From assembly GCF_021278985.1 (NCBI RefSeq), contig NZ_CP082833.1, forward strand, positions 1,798,001 to 1,862,000: 64,000 nucleotides of DNA. The letters run 5' to 3'. Shown here piece by piece: positions 1 through 10,052 of the stretch (position 1 is its first letter; every line of letters begins with the position of its first letter). Below the pieces are notes generated by a model, which was not told the origin of the DNA, did no database searches, and saw only the letters and a program-made list of their open reading frames with translations. This stretch comes from Citrobacter rodentium NBRC 105723 = DSM 16636. Its GTDB lineage: Bacteria; Pseudomonadota; Gammaproteobacteria; Enterobacterales; Enterobacteriaceae. A program made the translations under genes and the position numbers.

Positions 1-162
1 GTGGTAGATGATTTTCCCCATCGACGATGTTTCGGCGTCGCGCAGCTGTTTTAATTTGTCCACCACGTCGTCGGGCATCCGGGTGGAAATCATCGCGGTA
101 AAATCGGCGACAATTTCCGTCAGCTTATTTATCGCGTCTTGCTTATTTTGATTGCTCATCAT
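1..162 (-). CDS. ttdA: L(+)-tartrate dehydratase alpha subunit TtdA, N-terminal part (runs off the window)
   Basis: Only the first 54 codons are present; the rest lies beyond position 1. The translation begins MMSNQNKQDAINKLTEIV and continues with a MISTRMPDDVVDKLKQL stretch, which I recognise as E. coli TtdA almost residue for residue. TtdA with TtdB forms the oxygen-labile iron-sulfur L-tartrate dehydratase (tartrate to oxaloacetate) used in anaerobic tartrate fermentation. The start is the first of two adjacent ATGs, with GGAG about 6 bases upstream. It is divergent from ttdR, its expected activator, as in E. coli. No catalytic residues are visible in this fragment. Confidence 0.93.
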   Translation of the reverse strand, partial: MMSNQNKQDAINKLTEIVADFTAMISTRMPDDVVDKLKQLRDAETSSMGKIIYH

Positions 163-372
163 GTCAACTCCAGTTTTTTATTTGTCTGGAAATAAATTCT
201 CTGCAGTAAACTACCACTAAAGTTGTGGTTTTTTTATTTGTCGCCCCTGTGTATCTGTAATTAACAGTTCGTGAATCATGGCGCTGAAAGACGTGGAAAA
301 TTGAGCAAGGGCAGGGAACACGGCGCTGAAGGAAATTACACTGTGGGCAATCTATTCACGGATAAGCCGAAC
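163..372. promoter_or_regulatory. divergent ttdA/ttdR control region
   Basis: This AT-rich stretch separates the divergent ttdA and ttdR starts and should carry both promoters and the TtdR operator. The ttdR reading frame is open back to a GTG at 271, but the conserved protein starts at 373. No operator could be defined by eye. Confidence 0.5.
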
Positions 373-1308
373 ATGCTGAACAACTATCCTTTAGCGAAAG
401 ACCTGCAGGTGCTGGTTGAAATTGTCCATACGGGAAGCTTTAGCGCGGCGGCGGCGGCCCTCGGACAAACGCCGGCGTTCGTGACGAAACGGATCCAGAT
501 TCTGGAGTCCGCGCTGGCCACCACGCTGCTCAACCGCTCGGCAAGAGGGGTGGCGCTCACCGAGTGCGGACAACGGTGCTATGAACATGCGCTGGAGATC
601 CTGACCCGCTATCAGCGGCTGGTGGATGAGGTAACGCAAATTAAAACGCGTCCGGAAGGGATGATTCGTATTGGCTGTAGCTTCGGTTTTGGCCGTAGCC
701 ATATTGCGCCCGCCATTACCGAACTGATGCGCAATTATCCGGAGCTACAGGTCCATTTTGAGCTTTTTGATCGGCAAATCGATTTAGCGCAGGATAATAT
801 CGACCTGGATATTCGGATTAATGACGCCATACCGGATTATTATATTGCGCATCTGTTAACAAAAAACAGCAGGATATTATGCGCGGCGCCCGCCTACCTG
901 AAAAAATATTCGGAGCCGAAAACCTTGCAGGAATTAAGCCGCCACGATTGTCTGGTGACGAAAGAGCGTGATATGACGCACGGGATCTGGGAATTAGGCA
1001 ACGGTAAGGAGAAAAAATCGGTAAAAGTGAGCGGGCATCTGTCGTCGAATAGCGGGGAAATTGTGCTGCAATGGGCGCTGGAGGGGAAGGGGATTATGCT
1101 GCGCTCCGAGTGGGACGTGCAGCCGTTTCTGGCGAGCGGCAAACTGGTGCGGGTGTTACCTGAGTATGCCCAGAGCGCGAATATCTGGGCGGTCTATCGG
1201 GAACCGCTATATCGCAGCGTGAAGCTAAGGGTCTGCGTCGAGTTTCTGGCGGCGTGGTGCCAGCAGCGGTTAGGCAGGCCGGATGAGGGGTATCAGGCGG
1301 CGCGCTAA
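373..1308 (+). CDS. ttdR: LysR-type transcriptional activator of tartrate dehydratase, TtdR
   Basis: A 311-residue LysR-type regulator (E. coli TtdR is 310). The N-terminal winged helix-turn-helix (about residues 5-65) contains LVEIVHTGSFSAAAAALGQT and ends in the linker helix. The rest is a periplasmic-binding-protein-like effector domain. In E. coli TtdR activates ttdA-ttdB-ttdT with tartrate under anaerobiosis. The start is placed at ATG 373 (MLNNYPLAKD) because this matches the family. An upstream in-frame GTG at 271 would add 34 residues that look unlike a protein domain. Divergence from ttdA supports the assignment. Confidence 0.93.
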   Translation: MLNNYPLAKDLQVLVEIVHTGSFSAAAAALGQTPAFVTKRIQILESALATTLLNRSARGVALTECGQRCYEHALEILTRYQRLVDEVTQIKTRPEGMIRIGCSFGFGRSHIAPAITELMRNYPELQVHFELFDRQIDLAQDNIDLDIRINDAIPDYYIAHLLTKNSRILCAAPAYLKKYSEPKTLQELSRHDCLVTKERDMTHGIWELGNGKEKKSVKVSGHLSSNSGEIVLQWALEGKGIMLRSEWDVQPFLASGKLVRVLPEYAQSANIWAVYREPLYRSVKLRVCVEFLAAWCQQRLGRPDEGYQAAR

Positions 1309-1353
1309 GCCGCTGTCCGGGCCTGATGTCAGGCCCGGAGCGTGTGCGAAAAT

Positions 1354-1971
1354 CTACTCCGCGTCTTTCTCGCGTTTCTTCTTCAGCTTTGACCAGATCT
1401 TCGTCTCCTGGCGACGCCACAGACGCTGGATGTTGTCATGATGGCGCAGCAGGATCAGGCACGAGAGCATGGAAACCGGAAAGGTGAACTGCGGTTTGAA
1501 CCACCAGACGTAAAACGGCGCGATCAGCGCGCTGACAATGGCGCCCAGCGACGAGTAGCCGCTCAGCAGGACGGTAAGCAGCCAGGTGCCCGCCATTACG
1601 CCGGTTAAATCCCAGCCGATAGGGGCGATGGCGCCGAAGGCCGTCGCGACGCCTTTGCCGCCTTTAAATCCAAAGAACACCGGCCAGATATGGCCCAGAC
1701 AGGCGGCAATGGCGATCAGGCCCAGCCAGAAGGGGGTAACGCCTAACGCGTATGCGCCCCAGACGGGCAACATCCCCTTCAGGATGTCGAAAATCAATAC
1801 CGTTACGGCTGCTCCCTTGCCACCGATTCGTAACACATTGGTCGCGCCGGGATTGCCGGAACCGCTGGTACGCGGGTCGGGCAAGCCGGCAAGGCGGCAG
1901 ACCAGAATGGCACTGGAAATGGAGCCGCAGAGGTACGCGATGAGGATCATTCCAGGCGCGATTGCACTCAT
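1354..1971 (-). CDS. plsY: glycerol-3-phosphate acyltransferase PlsY
   Basis: A 205-residue, very hydrophobic inner-membrane protein equal in length to E. coli PlsY (YgiH). PlsY transfers the acyl group from acyl-phosphate to glycerol 3-phosphate, making lysophosphatidic acid, the first step of phospholipid synthesis. Diagnostic loops are visible: SGNPGATNVLR after the first membrane segment and FKGGKGVAT, the glycine-rich phosphate-binding loop. The C-terminus is a lysine-rich cytoplasmic tail. The start at 1971 (MSAIAPGM) is chosen over upstream in-frame starts because it gives the family length. It is divergent from folB. plsC, the next enzyme in the pathway, is also in this window at 45822. 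Confidence 0.95.
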   Translation of the reverse strand: MSAIAPGMILIAYLCGSISSAILVCRLAGLPDPRTSGSGNPGATNVLRIGGKGAAVTVLIFDILKGMLPVWGAYALGVTPFWLGLIAIAACLGHIWPVFFGFKGGKGVATAFGAIAPIGWDLTGVMAGTWLLTVLLSGYSSLGAIVSALIAPFYVWWFKPQFTFPVSMLSCLILLRHHDNIQRLWRRQETKIWSKLKKKREKDAE

Positions 1972-2077
1972 AAGCTGTTCCGTTTTGAAAATGTCGTGTA
2001 AAACGCTACTTCTGTGGATAATACGCATATTTCGCCGGAAGTGGTATCCGGGGGAGCCAAAAAGCGGGCAGGTCGTG

Positions 2078-2443
2078 ATGGATATTGTATTTATAGAGCA
2101 ACTTTCGGTAATCACCACCATTGGTGTTTATGACTGGGAACAGACCATCGAACAGAAGCTGGTGTTCGATATCGAAATGGCGTGGGATAACCGCAAAGCA
2201 GCCAAAAGCGACGACGTTGCCGATTGCCTGAGCTATGCGGATATCGCGCAGACGGTAATCGATCATGTCGAGGGCGGACGTTTTGCGCTGGTGGAGCGTG
2301 TGGCTGAAGAGGTCGCTGAACTGCTGCTGAGCCGCTTTAATTCGCCGTGGGTGCGCATCAAACTCAGCAAGCCCGGCGCGGTGGCGCGCGCGGCGAACGT
2401 TGGCGTGGTGATCGAACGTAGCAGTAATCTGAAAGGGAAATAA
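2078..2443 (+). CDS. folB: dihydroneopterin aldolase FolB
   Basis: A 121-residue protein matching E. coli FolB. It cleaves 7,8-dihydroneopterin to 6-hydroxymethyl-dihydropterin and glycolaldehyde in folate synthesis. It begins MDIVFIEQLSVITTIGVYDWE, the typical family N-terminus with the conserved Glu-Gln substrate pocket region, and includes the SYADIAQTVIDHVEGGRFALVERVAEE helix that forms the oligomer interface. An in-frame open stretch upstream overlaps plsY on the other strand and is not coding. It is divergent from plsY with about 106 bases between starts. Confidence 0.95.
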   Translation: MDIVFIEQLSVITTIGVYDWEQTIEQKLVFDIEMAWDNRKAAKSDDVADCLSYADIAQTVIDHVEGGRFALVERVAEEVAELLLSRFNSPWVRIKLSKPGAVARAANVGVVIERSSNLKGK

Positions 2444-2542
2444 TTAACTTCATAAATATTAAACCAAACGGATATAAAAGAGTCTTACGGCAGGATCGCT
2501 TTTGCTGCAATTTTTTGGTTTTTTCTGTTTAGGGGTTTATTG

Positions 2543-3364
2543 ATGAGTGATATGCACTCGCTGCTGGTTGCGGCGATTCTGGGTGTGGTCGAAGGATTGA
2601 CGGAGTTTTTACCGGTTTCCAGTACCGGCCATATGATCATCGTCGGCCATCTGCTGGGTTTTGAGGGCGACACGGCAAAGACCTTTGAGGTGGTGATCCA
2701 GCTGGGGTCGATTCTGGCGGTGGTGGTGATGTTCTGGCGGCGGCTGTTCGGCCTGATCGGCATTCATTTTGGTCGTCCGCTACAGCGCGAAGGCGAGAGC
2801 AAAGGGCGCTTAACGCTTATTCATATTCTGCTGGGGATGATCCCGGCAGTGGTGCTGGGACTGCTCTTCCACGACATGATTAAATCGCTGTTTAACCCGA
2901 TTAACGTGATGTATGCGCTGGTGGTTGGCGGTTTATTGCTGATCGCCGCAGAGTGCCTGAAGCCGAAAGAACCGCGCGCCCCCGGCCTCGACGATATGAC
3001 TTACCGCCAGGCGTTTATGATCGGTTGTTTTCAGTGTCTGGCGCTGTGGCCGGGTTTCTCTCGTTCCGGGGCGACCATTTCCGGCGGGATGCTGATGGGA
3101 GTGAGCCGGTACGCAGCGTCGGAGTTCTCCTTCCTGCTGGCGGTGCCGATGATGATGGGCGCGACGGTGCTGGATCTCTACAAAAGCTGGTCGTTCCTGA
3201 CGGTGGCGGATATTCCAATGTTCGCCGTGGGTTTTGTGACGGCTTTTATCGTTGCATTGATTGCTATCAAAACCTTCCTGCAGCTCATTAAACGCATTTC
3301 GTTTATTCCGTTTGCTATTTATCGTTTTATCGTGGCGGCAGCGGTTTACGTCGTTTTTTTCTGA
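2543..3364 (+). CDS. uppP: undecaprenyl-diphosphatase UppP (BacA)
   Basis: A 273-residue integral membrane protein identical in length to E. coli BacA/UppP. It dephosphorylates undecaprenyl diphosphate at the inner membrane, recycling the lipid carrier for peptidoglycan and other polymers, and in excess gives bacitracin resistance. The two family motifs are visible: GLTEFLPVSSTGH near residue 20 and the PGFSRSGATISGG loop near residues 170-185. The start is ATG 2543. An adjacent upstream TTG (2540) would add only one residue. A strong hairpin follows directly, so it is probably transcribed alone. Confidence 0.95.
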   Translation: MSDMHSLLVAAILGVVEGLTEFLPVSSTGHMIIVGHLLGFEGDTAKTFEVVIQLGSILAVVVMFWRRLFGLIGIHFGRPLQREGESKGRLTLIHILLGMIPAVVLGLLFHDMIKSLFNPINVMYALVVGGLLLIAAECLKPKEPRAPGLDDMTYRQAFMIGCFQCLALWPGFSRSGATISGGMLMGVSRYAASEFSFLLAVPMMMGATVLDLYKSWSFLTVADIPMFAVGFVTAFIVALIAIKTFLQLIKRISFIPFAIYRFIVAAAVYVVFF

Positions 3365-3375
3365 TTTAACAAATG

Positions 3376-3410
3376 AAAGCCATTCTGATTTATATCAGGG
3401 CGGCTTTTAT
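3376..3410 (+). terminator. Rho-independent terminator after uppP
   Basis: AAAGCC (3376-3381) pairs with GGCTTT (3402-3407), enclosing an inner CTGAT/ATCAG stem with a 4-base loop, followed by a T-rich tract. It lies 12 bases after the uppP stop. Confidence 0.85.
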
Positions 3411-3646
3411 TTATAAAATGAATAAATAAATTTAATTCTCTGACTGGATAGTATTGTTACTTTCTATAAAAACTCATTTAAAGATAACCATCAAGGCGTT
3501 TTATTTTCCTCTGGGCTTATTTATAAAGAAATTAAAAATAAATATTTGCCAGCGGTAATTACATCTGTTAATTGATCTCTCCGATATATTAGGAAATATT
3601 TTAATATATTCGCTTAATTGATGGATTGTAATTAAATGGAGGCGTT
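3411..3646 (+). promoter_or_regulatory. AT-rich region upstream of the chitinase gene
   Basis: About 236 bases of strongly AT-rich sequence without a convincing reading frame. It ends in a good ribosome binding site (GGAGG) six bases before the chitinase ATG. The AT richness is typical of acquired genes silenced by nucleoid proteins such as H-NS, which is an inference. Confidence 0.45.
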
Positions 3647-5218
3647 ATGACATTAAATAAGCTCACGAAGGCCATAATCCTGGCGACTCTGGGGCTCCCG
3701 TTAGTCGCTTCAGCGGCTTCAGTGGTTCCCAACGACCAGACGAACTCTTTTTCCGGGCTTGACCCGTGGATGATGATATCGAAGGATCTGGGTTATAGCT
3801 GGGAAGCGTATACCGATAGCAGCCAGAATAATTTCCCGGGTTCAACTTACGCGATGATTGCCGCTAAAGACGAACTGGCAATAATATCTCAACCTTATGA
3901 TCCAAATTCAACCTATAGAGGGGGCGAAAAAGTTCGCTTCCTGGGTTATTACTGGACAGCGCAATGGTGGGTGGATCAGGGGATTAGCCCGTCAACCGAT
4001 CCGGTATGGAAACAAGGGGATAAAGTTAACTTTAACATCTATTCAGAGTTTCAGTTCACTCCTTATACCGGTCAGCAAGCGGTAGATTTGCAGAATAGCG
4101 AGAAAAAGAAAGTTAAAGCGCAGCGTAAGGTCATTGGCTATTTCCCTGAATGGGGCGTTTATGAGGCGCATAATTTCTTTACGCCGGATAAGGTAAACTA
4201 TAAGGGATTGAGCCATCTGAATTATGGCTTTGCCGTCGTTAAGAATGGCGTCGTCACAATGCATGATACCGCGCAGGCGCCTGATTTAATGCGTACTCTC
4301 GAGAAGTTAACCGAAAAAAATAATGTGACCTTTATGCTTTCCGTCGGCGGCTGGGATAACTCGCAGGAGGGGGCGTTTGAAGCGGCGACCAGTTCTGATG
4401 AAGGGATCGAGAAGCTGGCGGACAGCATGGTTAAATATGTCCACGACTGGAAATTTGACGGTCTGGATATTGACTGGGAATACCCGGACAACGAAACCGA
4501 AAAAAATCAGTTTACTAAACTCGTAAAATCGTTACGCAGCAAGCTTGATGCGCAGGGACGGAAAGACGATAAGTATTATCAGCTCTCGGCTGCCGTCACC
4601 ACTAACCATAAAAATGTGAAGTACATTAATCCGGCTGTTACGGCGGAATATCTCGACAGCATTAACGTGATGGCATATGACATCCACGGTGCTTTTGACC
4701 CGATAACCGGTCATAACGCGCCGCTATTTGCCAACAAAAAAGATGCCGATCAGAAACTGAATGTCGCCGGAGCGATGCGCGAATATGCGGAAGTCTGGCA
4801 GATCCCTAAAGACAAACTGATGATGGGCGTTCCCTATTACGGCAGGGGATGGGGATCGGTTCCTTCCACCCAAATAGAACCGGGTTTGCCGGGTCTGTTT
4901 GCGCCGGGCGATGCTTCTGTAAAAGGCGCATGGGATGATGTGGGGCAGTATACCGGAACGAACCCGTGGTATGTGCTGAAAGCGAAACTGGCAAGCGGAG
5001 AGTACAAGCGTTACTGGGATTCTCAATCACGCGTTCCGTATCTCTACAGCTCGAGCAAGCAAGAATTCCTTACTTATGACGATCCGCAATCTATTCGCGA
5101 AAAAGTGGATTACATCAAACAGCAGGGGTTCGGTGGGGCAATTATCTGGGATATCAGTGGTGATACGCCGGAACATGAGCTGGGTAACATCGTTGATGAT
5201 ATTCTTACCGCTAAGTAA
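3647..5218 (+). CDS. secreted GH18 family chitinase with N-terminal chitin-binding-like region
   Basis: A 523-residue protein. Residues 1-23 form a signal peptide ending LVASA-A. Residues about 25-140 include GGEKVRFLGYYWTAQWWVDQ, which resembles CBM5/12-type chitin-binding modules. From about residue 160 there is a GH18 TIM barrel: SVGGW at 232-236, the catalytic motif DGLDIDWEYP at 271-280 with Glu278 as the proton donor, and MAYDIHG further on. It should hydrolyse chitin outside the cytoplasm. It sits between uppP and cca, which are neighbours in E. coli, so it is an insertion. It is flanked by terminators on both sides, as a single-gene unit. The exact substrate and secretion route past the outer membrane are unknown. 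Confidence 0.9.
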   Translation: MTLNKLTKAIILATLGLPLVASAASVVPNDQTNSFSGLDPWMMISKDLGYSWEAYTDSSQNNFPGSTYAMIAAKDELAIISQPYDPNSTYRGGEKVRFLGYYWTAQWWVDQGISPSTDPVWKQGDKVNFNIYSEFQFTPYTGQQAVDLQNSEKKKVKAQRKVIGYFPEWGVYEAHNFFTPDKVNYKGLSHLNYGFAVVKNGVVTMHDTAQAPDLMRTLEKLTEKNNVTFMLSVGGWDNSQEGAFEAATSSDEGIEKLADSMVKYVHDWKFDGLDIDWEYPDNETEKNQFTKLVKSLRSKLDAQGRKDDKYYQLSAAVTTNHKNVKYINPAVTAEYLDSINVMAYDIHGAFDPITGHNAPLFANKKDADQKLNVAGAMREYAEVWQIPKDKLMMGVPYYGRGWGSVPSTQIEPGLPGLFAPGDASVKGAWDDVGQYTGTNPWYVLKAKLASGEYKRYWDSQSRVPYLYSSSKQEFLTYDDPQSIREKVDYIKQQGFGGAIIWDISGDTPEHELGNIVDDILTAK

Positions 5219-5308
5219 ATGAGAGCTGAATAGTATTCTCCGGGTCACGTATCGATATGGACGCGGCCGTACGTACGTAACGGTTTAAAGGAACATGACG
5301 CTGATTAG

Positions 5309-5335
5309 CTCGCCCTTGCAATAAGGGCGAGTTTC
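5309..5335 (+). terminator. terminator between chitinase and cca (convergent)
   Basis: CTCGCCCTT (5309-5317) and AAGGGCGAG (5323-5331) form a perfect 9-bp stem with a 5-base loop, followed by a short T-rich tail. It lies between two convergent genes and ends just before the cca stop. Confidence 0.8.
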
Positions 5336-5340
5336 TCTGG

Positions 5341-6573
5341 TTAGCGGGGGACCTTTTCTTCCTTCCATTTTGCGACTGCCGCAATACGCCGCCTGGTCAG
5401 CTCTTCGCGAATCTCCATGCCCTGGAATCCGGACTCCACCACCTCTTTCGTCGGCACCGACTGCGCCACCTGCCAGGCTTCGCGCAGCAGGCGTCCCTGC
5501 GGGTAATCGGCGGCTTCAAAGCCGGTACGTCCGCGCACATCGGCCTCGCTGGTGAGCGCTATCTGCTCTACGCGCTGCGGCTTGCGCCAGGCATCTATCG
5601 AATCAAACAGCTTCACGATAGTTTTGGGTTGCAGGACGGGGAAGGTATGGATGAGATCGTGAAATTCCGCCACCCGTTTTGCCAGATCGCGTATATCGTT
5701 CGGTACGCGCAGGCGCTGGCACAGCTGTTCCACCAGTTTGACGCCTGCCGGACCATGACCATGATGACGCGGCCAGAGTTCCGGCGGGGTTAGCCCCTTG
5801 CCGAGATCGTGACACAGCGTGGCGAAACGGATATCGACTTCCGGGCTCAGCATTGCCGCCATCGACAGCGTCATTAGCGTGTGGACGCCGGTATCAATTT
5901 CCGGATGCCACTTTGCCGGAGCGGGAACGCCGAACAGCGCATCAACCTCGGGAAACAGCACGCGCAGCGCGCCGCAGTCGCGCAGCACCTGAAAATAGAC
6001 CTGCGGGTTACGCGTGGTTAACGCGTTCTCCGTCTCCTTCCAGACGCGCTCAGGCGTCAGATGCTCCAGCTCTCCGGCATGGGTCATTTCCCGCATCAGG
6101 GCCATCGTTTCGTCGGCAATGCGGAAGCTCAGATGCGCATAGCGGGCGGCAAAGCGCGCCACGCGCAGAACGCGCAGCGGATCTTCACTGAAAGCGGGAG
6201 AGACATGACGCAGCAGACGGTTTTTGAGATCGGCGCGACCATGATAGGGATCGATAATATTGCCATCATCATCCTGCGCCAGCGCGTTAATCGTCAGGTC
6301 ACGGCGCTGCAGATCCTCTTCCAGCGTGACGTCCGGCGCGGCGTAGCAGGTAAAGCCGGTATAGCCCGGGCCGGACTTACGCTCGGTGCGCGCCAGCGCA
6401 TATTCTTCGTGCGTTTGCGGATGGAGAAAAACAGGAAAATCACGGCCTACCTGCTGGTAGCCCGCGTCGAGCATCTCCTGCGGCGTGGCGCCAACCACAA
6501 CCCAATCTTTATCTTTAACCGGTAGCCCTAACAACGTATCCCGCACTGCACCACCGACCAGATAAATCTTCAC
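5341..6573 (-). CDS. cca: multifunctional CCA tRNA nucleotidyltransferase / phosphohydrolase
   Basis: A 410-residue protein (E. coli Cca is 412). It adds or repairs the 3' CCA of tRNAs without a template, and the HD domain gives phosphatase, 2',3'-cyclic phosphodiesterase and nuclease activities. It begins with the class II nucleotidyltransferase signature MKIYLVGGAVRDTLLG and continues to the RRDLTINALA motif. The HD metal site is in LCHDLGKG and HHGHG around residues 250-275. An LTRRR stretch lies near the C-terminus. It is followed on the same strand by nothing and preceded by ygiM after 65 bases. Confidence 0.96.
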   Translation of the reverse strand: MKIYLVGGAVRDTLLGLPVKDKDWVVVGATPQEMLDAGYQQVGRDFPVFLHPQTHEEYALARTERKSGPGYTGFTCYAAPDVTLEEDLQRRDLTINALAQDDDGNIIDPYHGRADLKNRLLRHVSPAFSEDPLRVLRVARFAARYAHLSFRIADETMALMREMTHAGELEHLTPERVWKETENALTTRNPQVYFQVLRDCGALRVLFPEVDALFGVPAPAKWHPEIDTGVHTLMTLSMAAMLSPEVDIRFATLCHDLGKGLTPPELWPRHHGHGPAGVKLVEQLCQRLRVPNDIRDLAKRVAEFHDLIHTFPVLQPKTIVKLFDSIDAWRKPQRVEQIALTSEADVRGRTGFEAADYPQGRLLREAWQVAQSVPTKEVVESGFQGMEIREELTRRRIAAVAKWKEEKVPR

Positions 6574-6638
6574 GCCACACCACCTCTCCTGAGAAATACA
6601 TTCCTTTAATCATATGACAGTGTGGCGGAGAAGGCGAT

Positions 6639-7253
6639 TTAGTTCATCCAGCGGTCTTTACGTTTACGGCTTGGGATCATATGCGGCAGGACCAGGCCCA
6701 GCAGCAGACCGAGGCCGAGCACGCCGCCGCCATACATGAACCATTGCATAATGATGGTGCGTTGCTTGTCATCAAGCTGCAGATTAGCGGCGCTGACCTT
6801 TTTCTGCGCCACGATCAGCTCGTTTTTCAGCTTCTGGTTTTCTTTTTGCAGACCGTTGATTACGCTGTCGCTCTGCGCCACTTTTTTCTGCATGTCGGCA
6901 GTGCGCTGGTTCCACGTGGTGTCGATATTGGTCAGCTTGTCGGTCAGGGTTTTGACCTGATTTTCCAGGTCCGGCACGCGGGTGCGCAGGCTGGGGGAGG
7001 TGTTCAGTTCTTTCAGCGGGATCCAGGCGGTACGCCCGGTGCTGTCTTTCACCTGGCCGTAGTTGTTGTCCGTCTGTAAGAGAGTGACCTGTTCGCCAGC
7101 GTTAACGGTGCCGACGAGACGATAATTATCTCCCGGGCCGCTGCGGACCCAGGTGCTTAGTTCATCTGAGACATAGCGCGTTTCTTCGGCGTGGGAGACG
7201 GCAGTGGCGCTAAGCGCAAGTAATGTTAATCCAATCAGGCGTAATTTTGGCAT
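6639..7253 (-). CDS. ygiM: SH3-domain membrane-anchored protein YgiM
   Basis: A 204-residue protein nearly identical to E. coli YgiM (206). It has a cleavable-looking signal peptide (residues 1-22, ending VSHA), a bacterial SH3 domain (WVRSGPGDNYRLVGTVNAGEQ, about 25-90), a long coiled coil (about 95-165), a transmembrane helix (about 170-192) and a basic tail RKRKDR. The architecture suggests a periplasmic SH3b domain held at the inner membrane. The molecular function is not established. It lies upstream of cca on the same strand and is divergent from ygiF. Confidence 0.9.
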   Translation of the reverse strand: MPKLRLIGLTLLALSATAVSHAEETRYVSDELSTWVRSGPGDNYRLVGTVNAGEQVTLLQTDNNYGQVKDSTGRTAWIPLKELNTSPSLRTRVPDLENQVKTLTDKLTNIDTTWNQRTADMQKKVAQSDSVINGLQKENQKLKNELIVAQKKVSAANLQLDDKQRTIIMQWFMYGGGVLGLGLLLGLVLPHMIPSRKRKDRWMN

Positions 7254-7493
7254 CAGGCTGTCGTTATTGTCATAGAAAGTGGAACGATAGTAGTGATATC
7301 AGTGTCTCTACGCAAAGCATTCGGCATCAATCGGAATCATCTGTGTCCGCTTTGCCACTACTTCAAACTTTTACGCCCGTTAAATTGCCCGTTGCATGGC
7401 AATCTGGCGCAAAATACTATCTACTGACAATAAAGAGTGCACTAAGTTCGCAGTCGGCCCTTCAACTGTGACATAACCCGTAAGTACAAGGCC

Positions 7494-8795
7494 ATGGCTC
7501 AGGAAATCGAATTAAAATTTATCGTTAATCACGACGCGGTCACTGCGCTGCGCGACCATCTGAACACGCTCGGCGGCGAGCATCATGCGCCCAGCCAGCT
7601 GCTGAATATTTACTACGAGACGGCGGATAACTGGCTGCGTCGTCACGATATGGGATTACGGATCCGCGGTGAGAACGGGCGCTATGAAATGACCCTGAAA
7701 ACCGCCGGTCAGGTGACCGGAGGGTTACACCAGCGGCCTGAATATAATGTGCCGCTCAGCGAACCCGCGCTGGATTTAGCGCAGCTTCCGCTGGAGATCT
7801 GGCCGAACGGCGAACTGCCGACCGACCTGGCTTCTCGCGTGCAGCCGCTGTTCAGTACCGATTTTTACCGCGAAAAGTGGCGGCTGGAGGTGGATGACAG
7901 CCGGATTGAGATTGCGCTCGATCTCGGGGAAGTGAAGGCTGGCGAGTTTGCCGAACCGATTTGCGAACTGGAGCTTGAGCTGCTGAGCGGCGATACCCGG
8001 GCGGTGCTGAAGCTGGCGAACCAGCTGGTAACCCAGACGGGACTACGCCAGGGCAGCCTGAGTAAAGCGGCGCGCGGTTATCATCTGGCTCAGGGGAACG
8101 TTCGCCGTGAGATCAAACCGACAGCGGTGCTGAAGCTGCCCGCAAAGGCCAGCGTTGAGCAGGGGCTGGAAGCGGCGATGGCGCTGGCGTTAGCGCAGTG
8201 GCAGTATCACGAAGAGCTATGGCTGCGCGGCGTTGATGCGGCAAAGGACGAAGTGACCGCCGCAATGGGGCTGGTACGCCACACCCTTACCCTTTTCGGC
8301 GGTATTGTTCCGAGAAAAGCGAGCACTCACTTACGCGATCTGCTGACCCAATCGGAGGCGACGATCGCCTCGGCGGTATCTGCCGTGACGGCGGTGTACA
8401 CCACGCAGACGGCGCAGGCGAAACTGGCGCTGACCGAGTGGCTGGTGACCAAAGCTTGGCGGCCATTCCTTGATGCCAAAGCGCAGGATAAACTTGCCGA
8501 TTCCTTTAAGCGCTTCGCGGATATTCATCTTTCCCGTACCGCCGCTGAGCTGAAAAGCGTTTTTGCGCAGCCGCTGGGTGACCAGTATCAGGATCAGCTA
8601 CCGCGGCTTCGTCGTGATATTGATACGGCGTTATTGCTGGCGGGCTATTACGACGCCGTGGTGGTGCAGGCGTGGCTGGAAAACTGGCAGGGGCTGCTGC
8701 ACGCTATCGCTACCCGACAGCGCATTGAAATTGAACATTTCCGCAATGAGGCGATCAATCAGCAACCGTTCTGGCTGCACAGCGGAAAACGATAA
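7494..8795 (+). CDS. ygiF: inorganic triphosphatase YgiF (CYTH-CHAD)
   Basis: A 433-residue protein, the same length as E. coli YgiF. The N-terminal CYTH domain (residues 1 to about 200) starts MAQEIELKF with the diagnostic ExExK and hydrolyses inorganic triphosphate to phosphate and pyrophosphate. The C-terminal CHAD domain (about 215-430) is a helical histidine-rich module that binds polyphosphate in other proteins. In E. coli ygiF, glnE and hldE lie close together on the same strand. Here a REP array and an IS621-like element separate ygiF from glnE by about 1.57 kb. Confidence 0.94.
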   Translation: MAQEIELKFIVNHDAVTALRDHLNTLGGEHHAPSQLLNIYYETADNWLRRHDMGLRIRGENGRYEMTLKTAGQVTGGLHQRPEYNVPLSEPALDLAQLPLEIWPNGELPTDLASRVQPLFSTDFYREKWRLEVDDSRIEIALDLGEVKAGEFAEPICELELELLSGDTRAVLKLANQLVTQTGLRQGSLSKAARGYHLAQGNVRREIKPTAVLKLPAKASVEQGLEAAMALALAQWQYHEELWLRGVDAAKDEVTAAMGLVRHTLTLFGGIVPRKASTHLRDLLTQSEATIASAVSAVTAVYTTQTAQAKLALTEWLVTKAWRPFLDAKAQDKLADSFKRFADIHLSRTAAELKSVFAQPLGDQYQDQLPRLRRDIDTALLLAGYYDAVVVQAWLENWQGLLHAIATRQRIEIEHFRNEAINQQPFWLHSGKR

Positions 8796-8800
8796 ACCGA

Positions 8801-8835
8801 CCTTATTGCCTGATGACGCTGCGCTTATCAGGCCT
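8801..8835 (+). repeat. left part of the REP unit split by the IS insertion
   Basis: The sequence ends GCGCTTATCAGGCCT at 8821-8835. It corresponds to the second half of the 90-bp REP repeat found again at 10117-10350 (compare the repeat ending at 10206). The unit resumes at 10117 on the other side of the IS element. Confidence 0.85.
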
Positions 8836-8849
8836 TGTATTATCCCTTC

Positions 8850-10009
<1,160 letters not shown>

Positions 10010-10032
10010 AATATGGTGGAAGGGATGAAAAA

Positions 10033-10052
10033 ACAGCGCCTGACGGCGCTGT
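10033..10052 (+). repeat. hairpin in the right end of the IS element
   Basis: ACAGCGCC (10033-10040) and GGCGCTGT (10045-10052) form a perfect 8-bp stem with a TGAC loop, 23 bases after the recombinase stop. No T tract follows, so it may stabilise the transcript 3' end rather than terminate alone. Confidence 0.55.

Noticed and set aside
1094..1420. Open frame antisense at the ttdR end
   Set aside because: It overlaps ttdR and the plsY terminus and has Arg/Pro-rich shadow composition.
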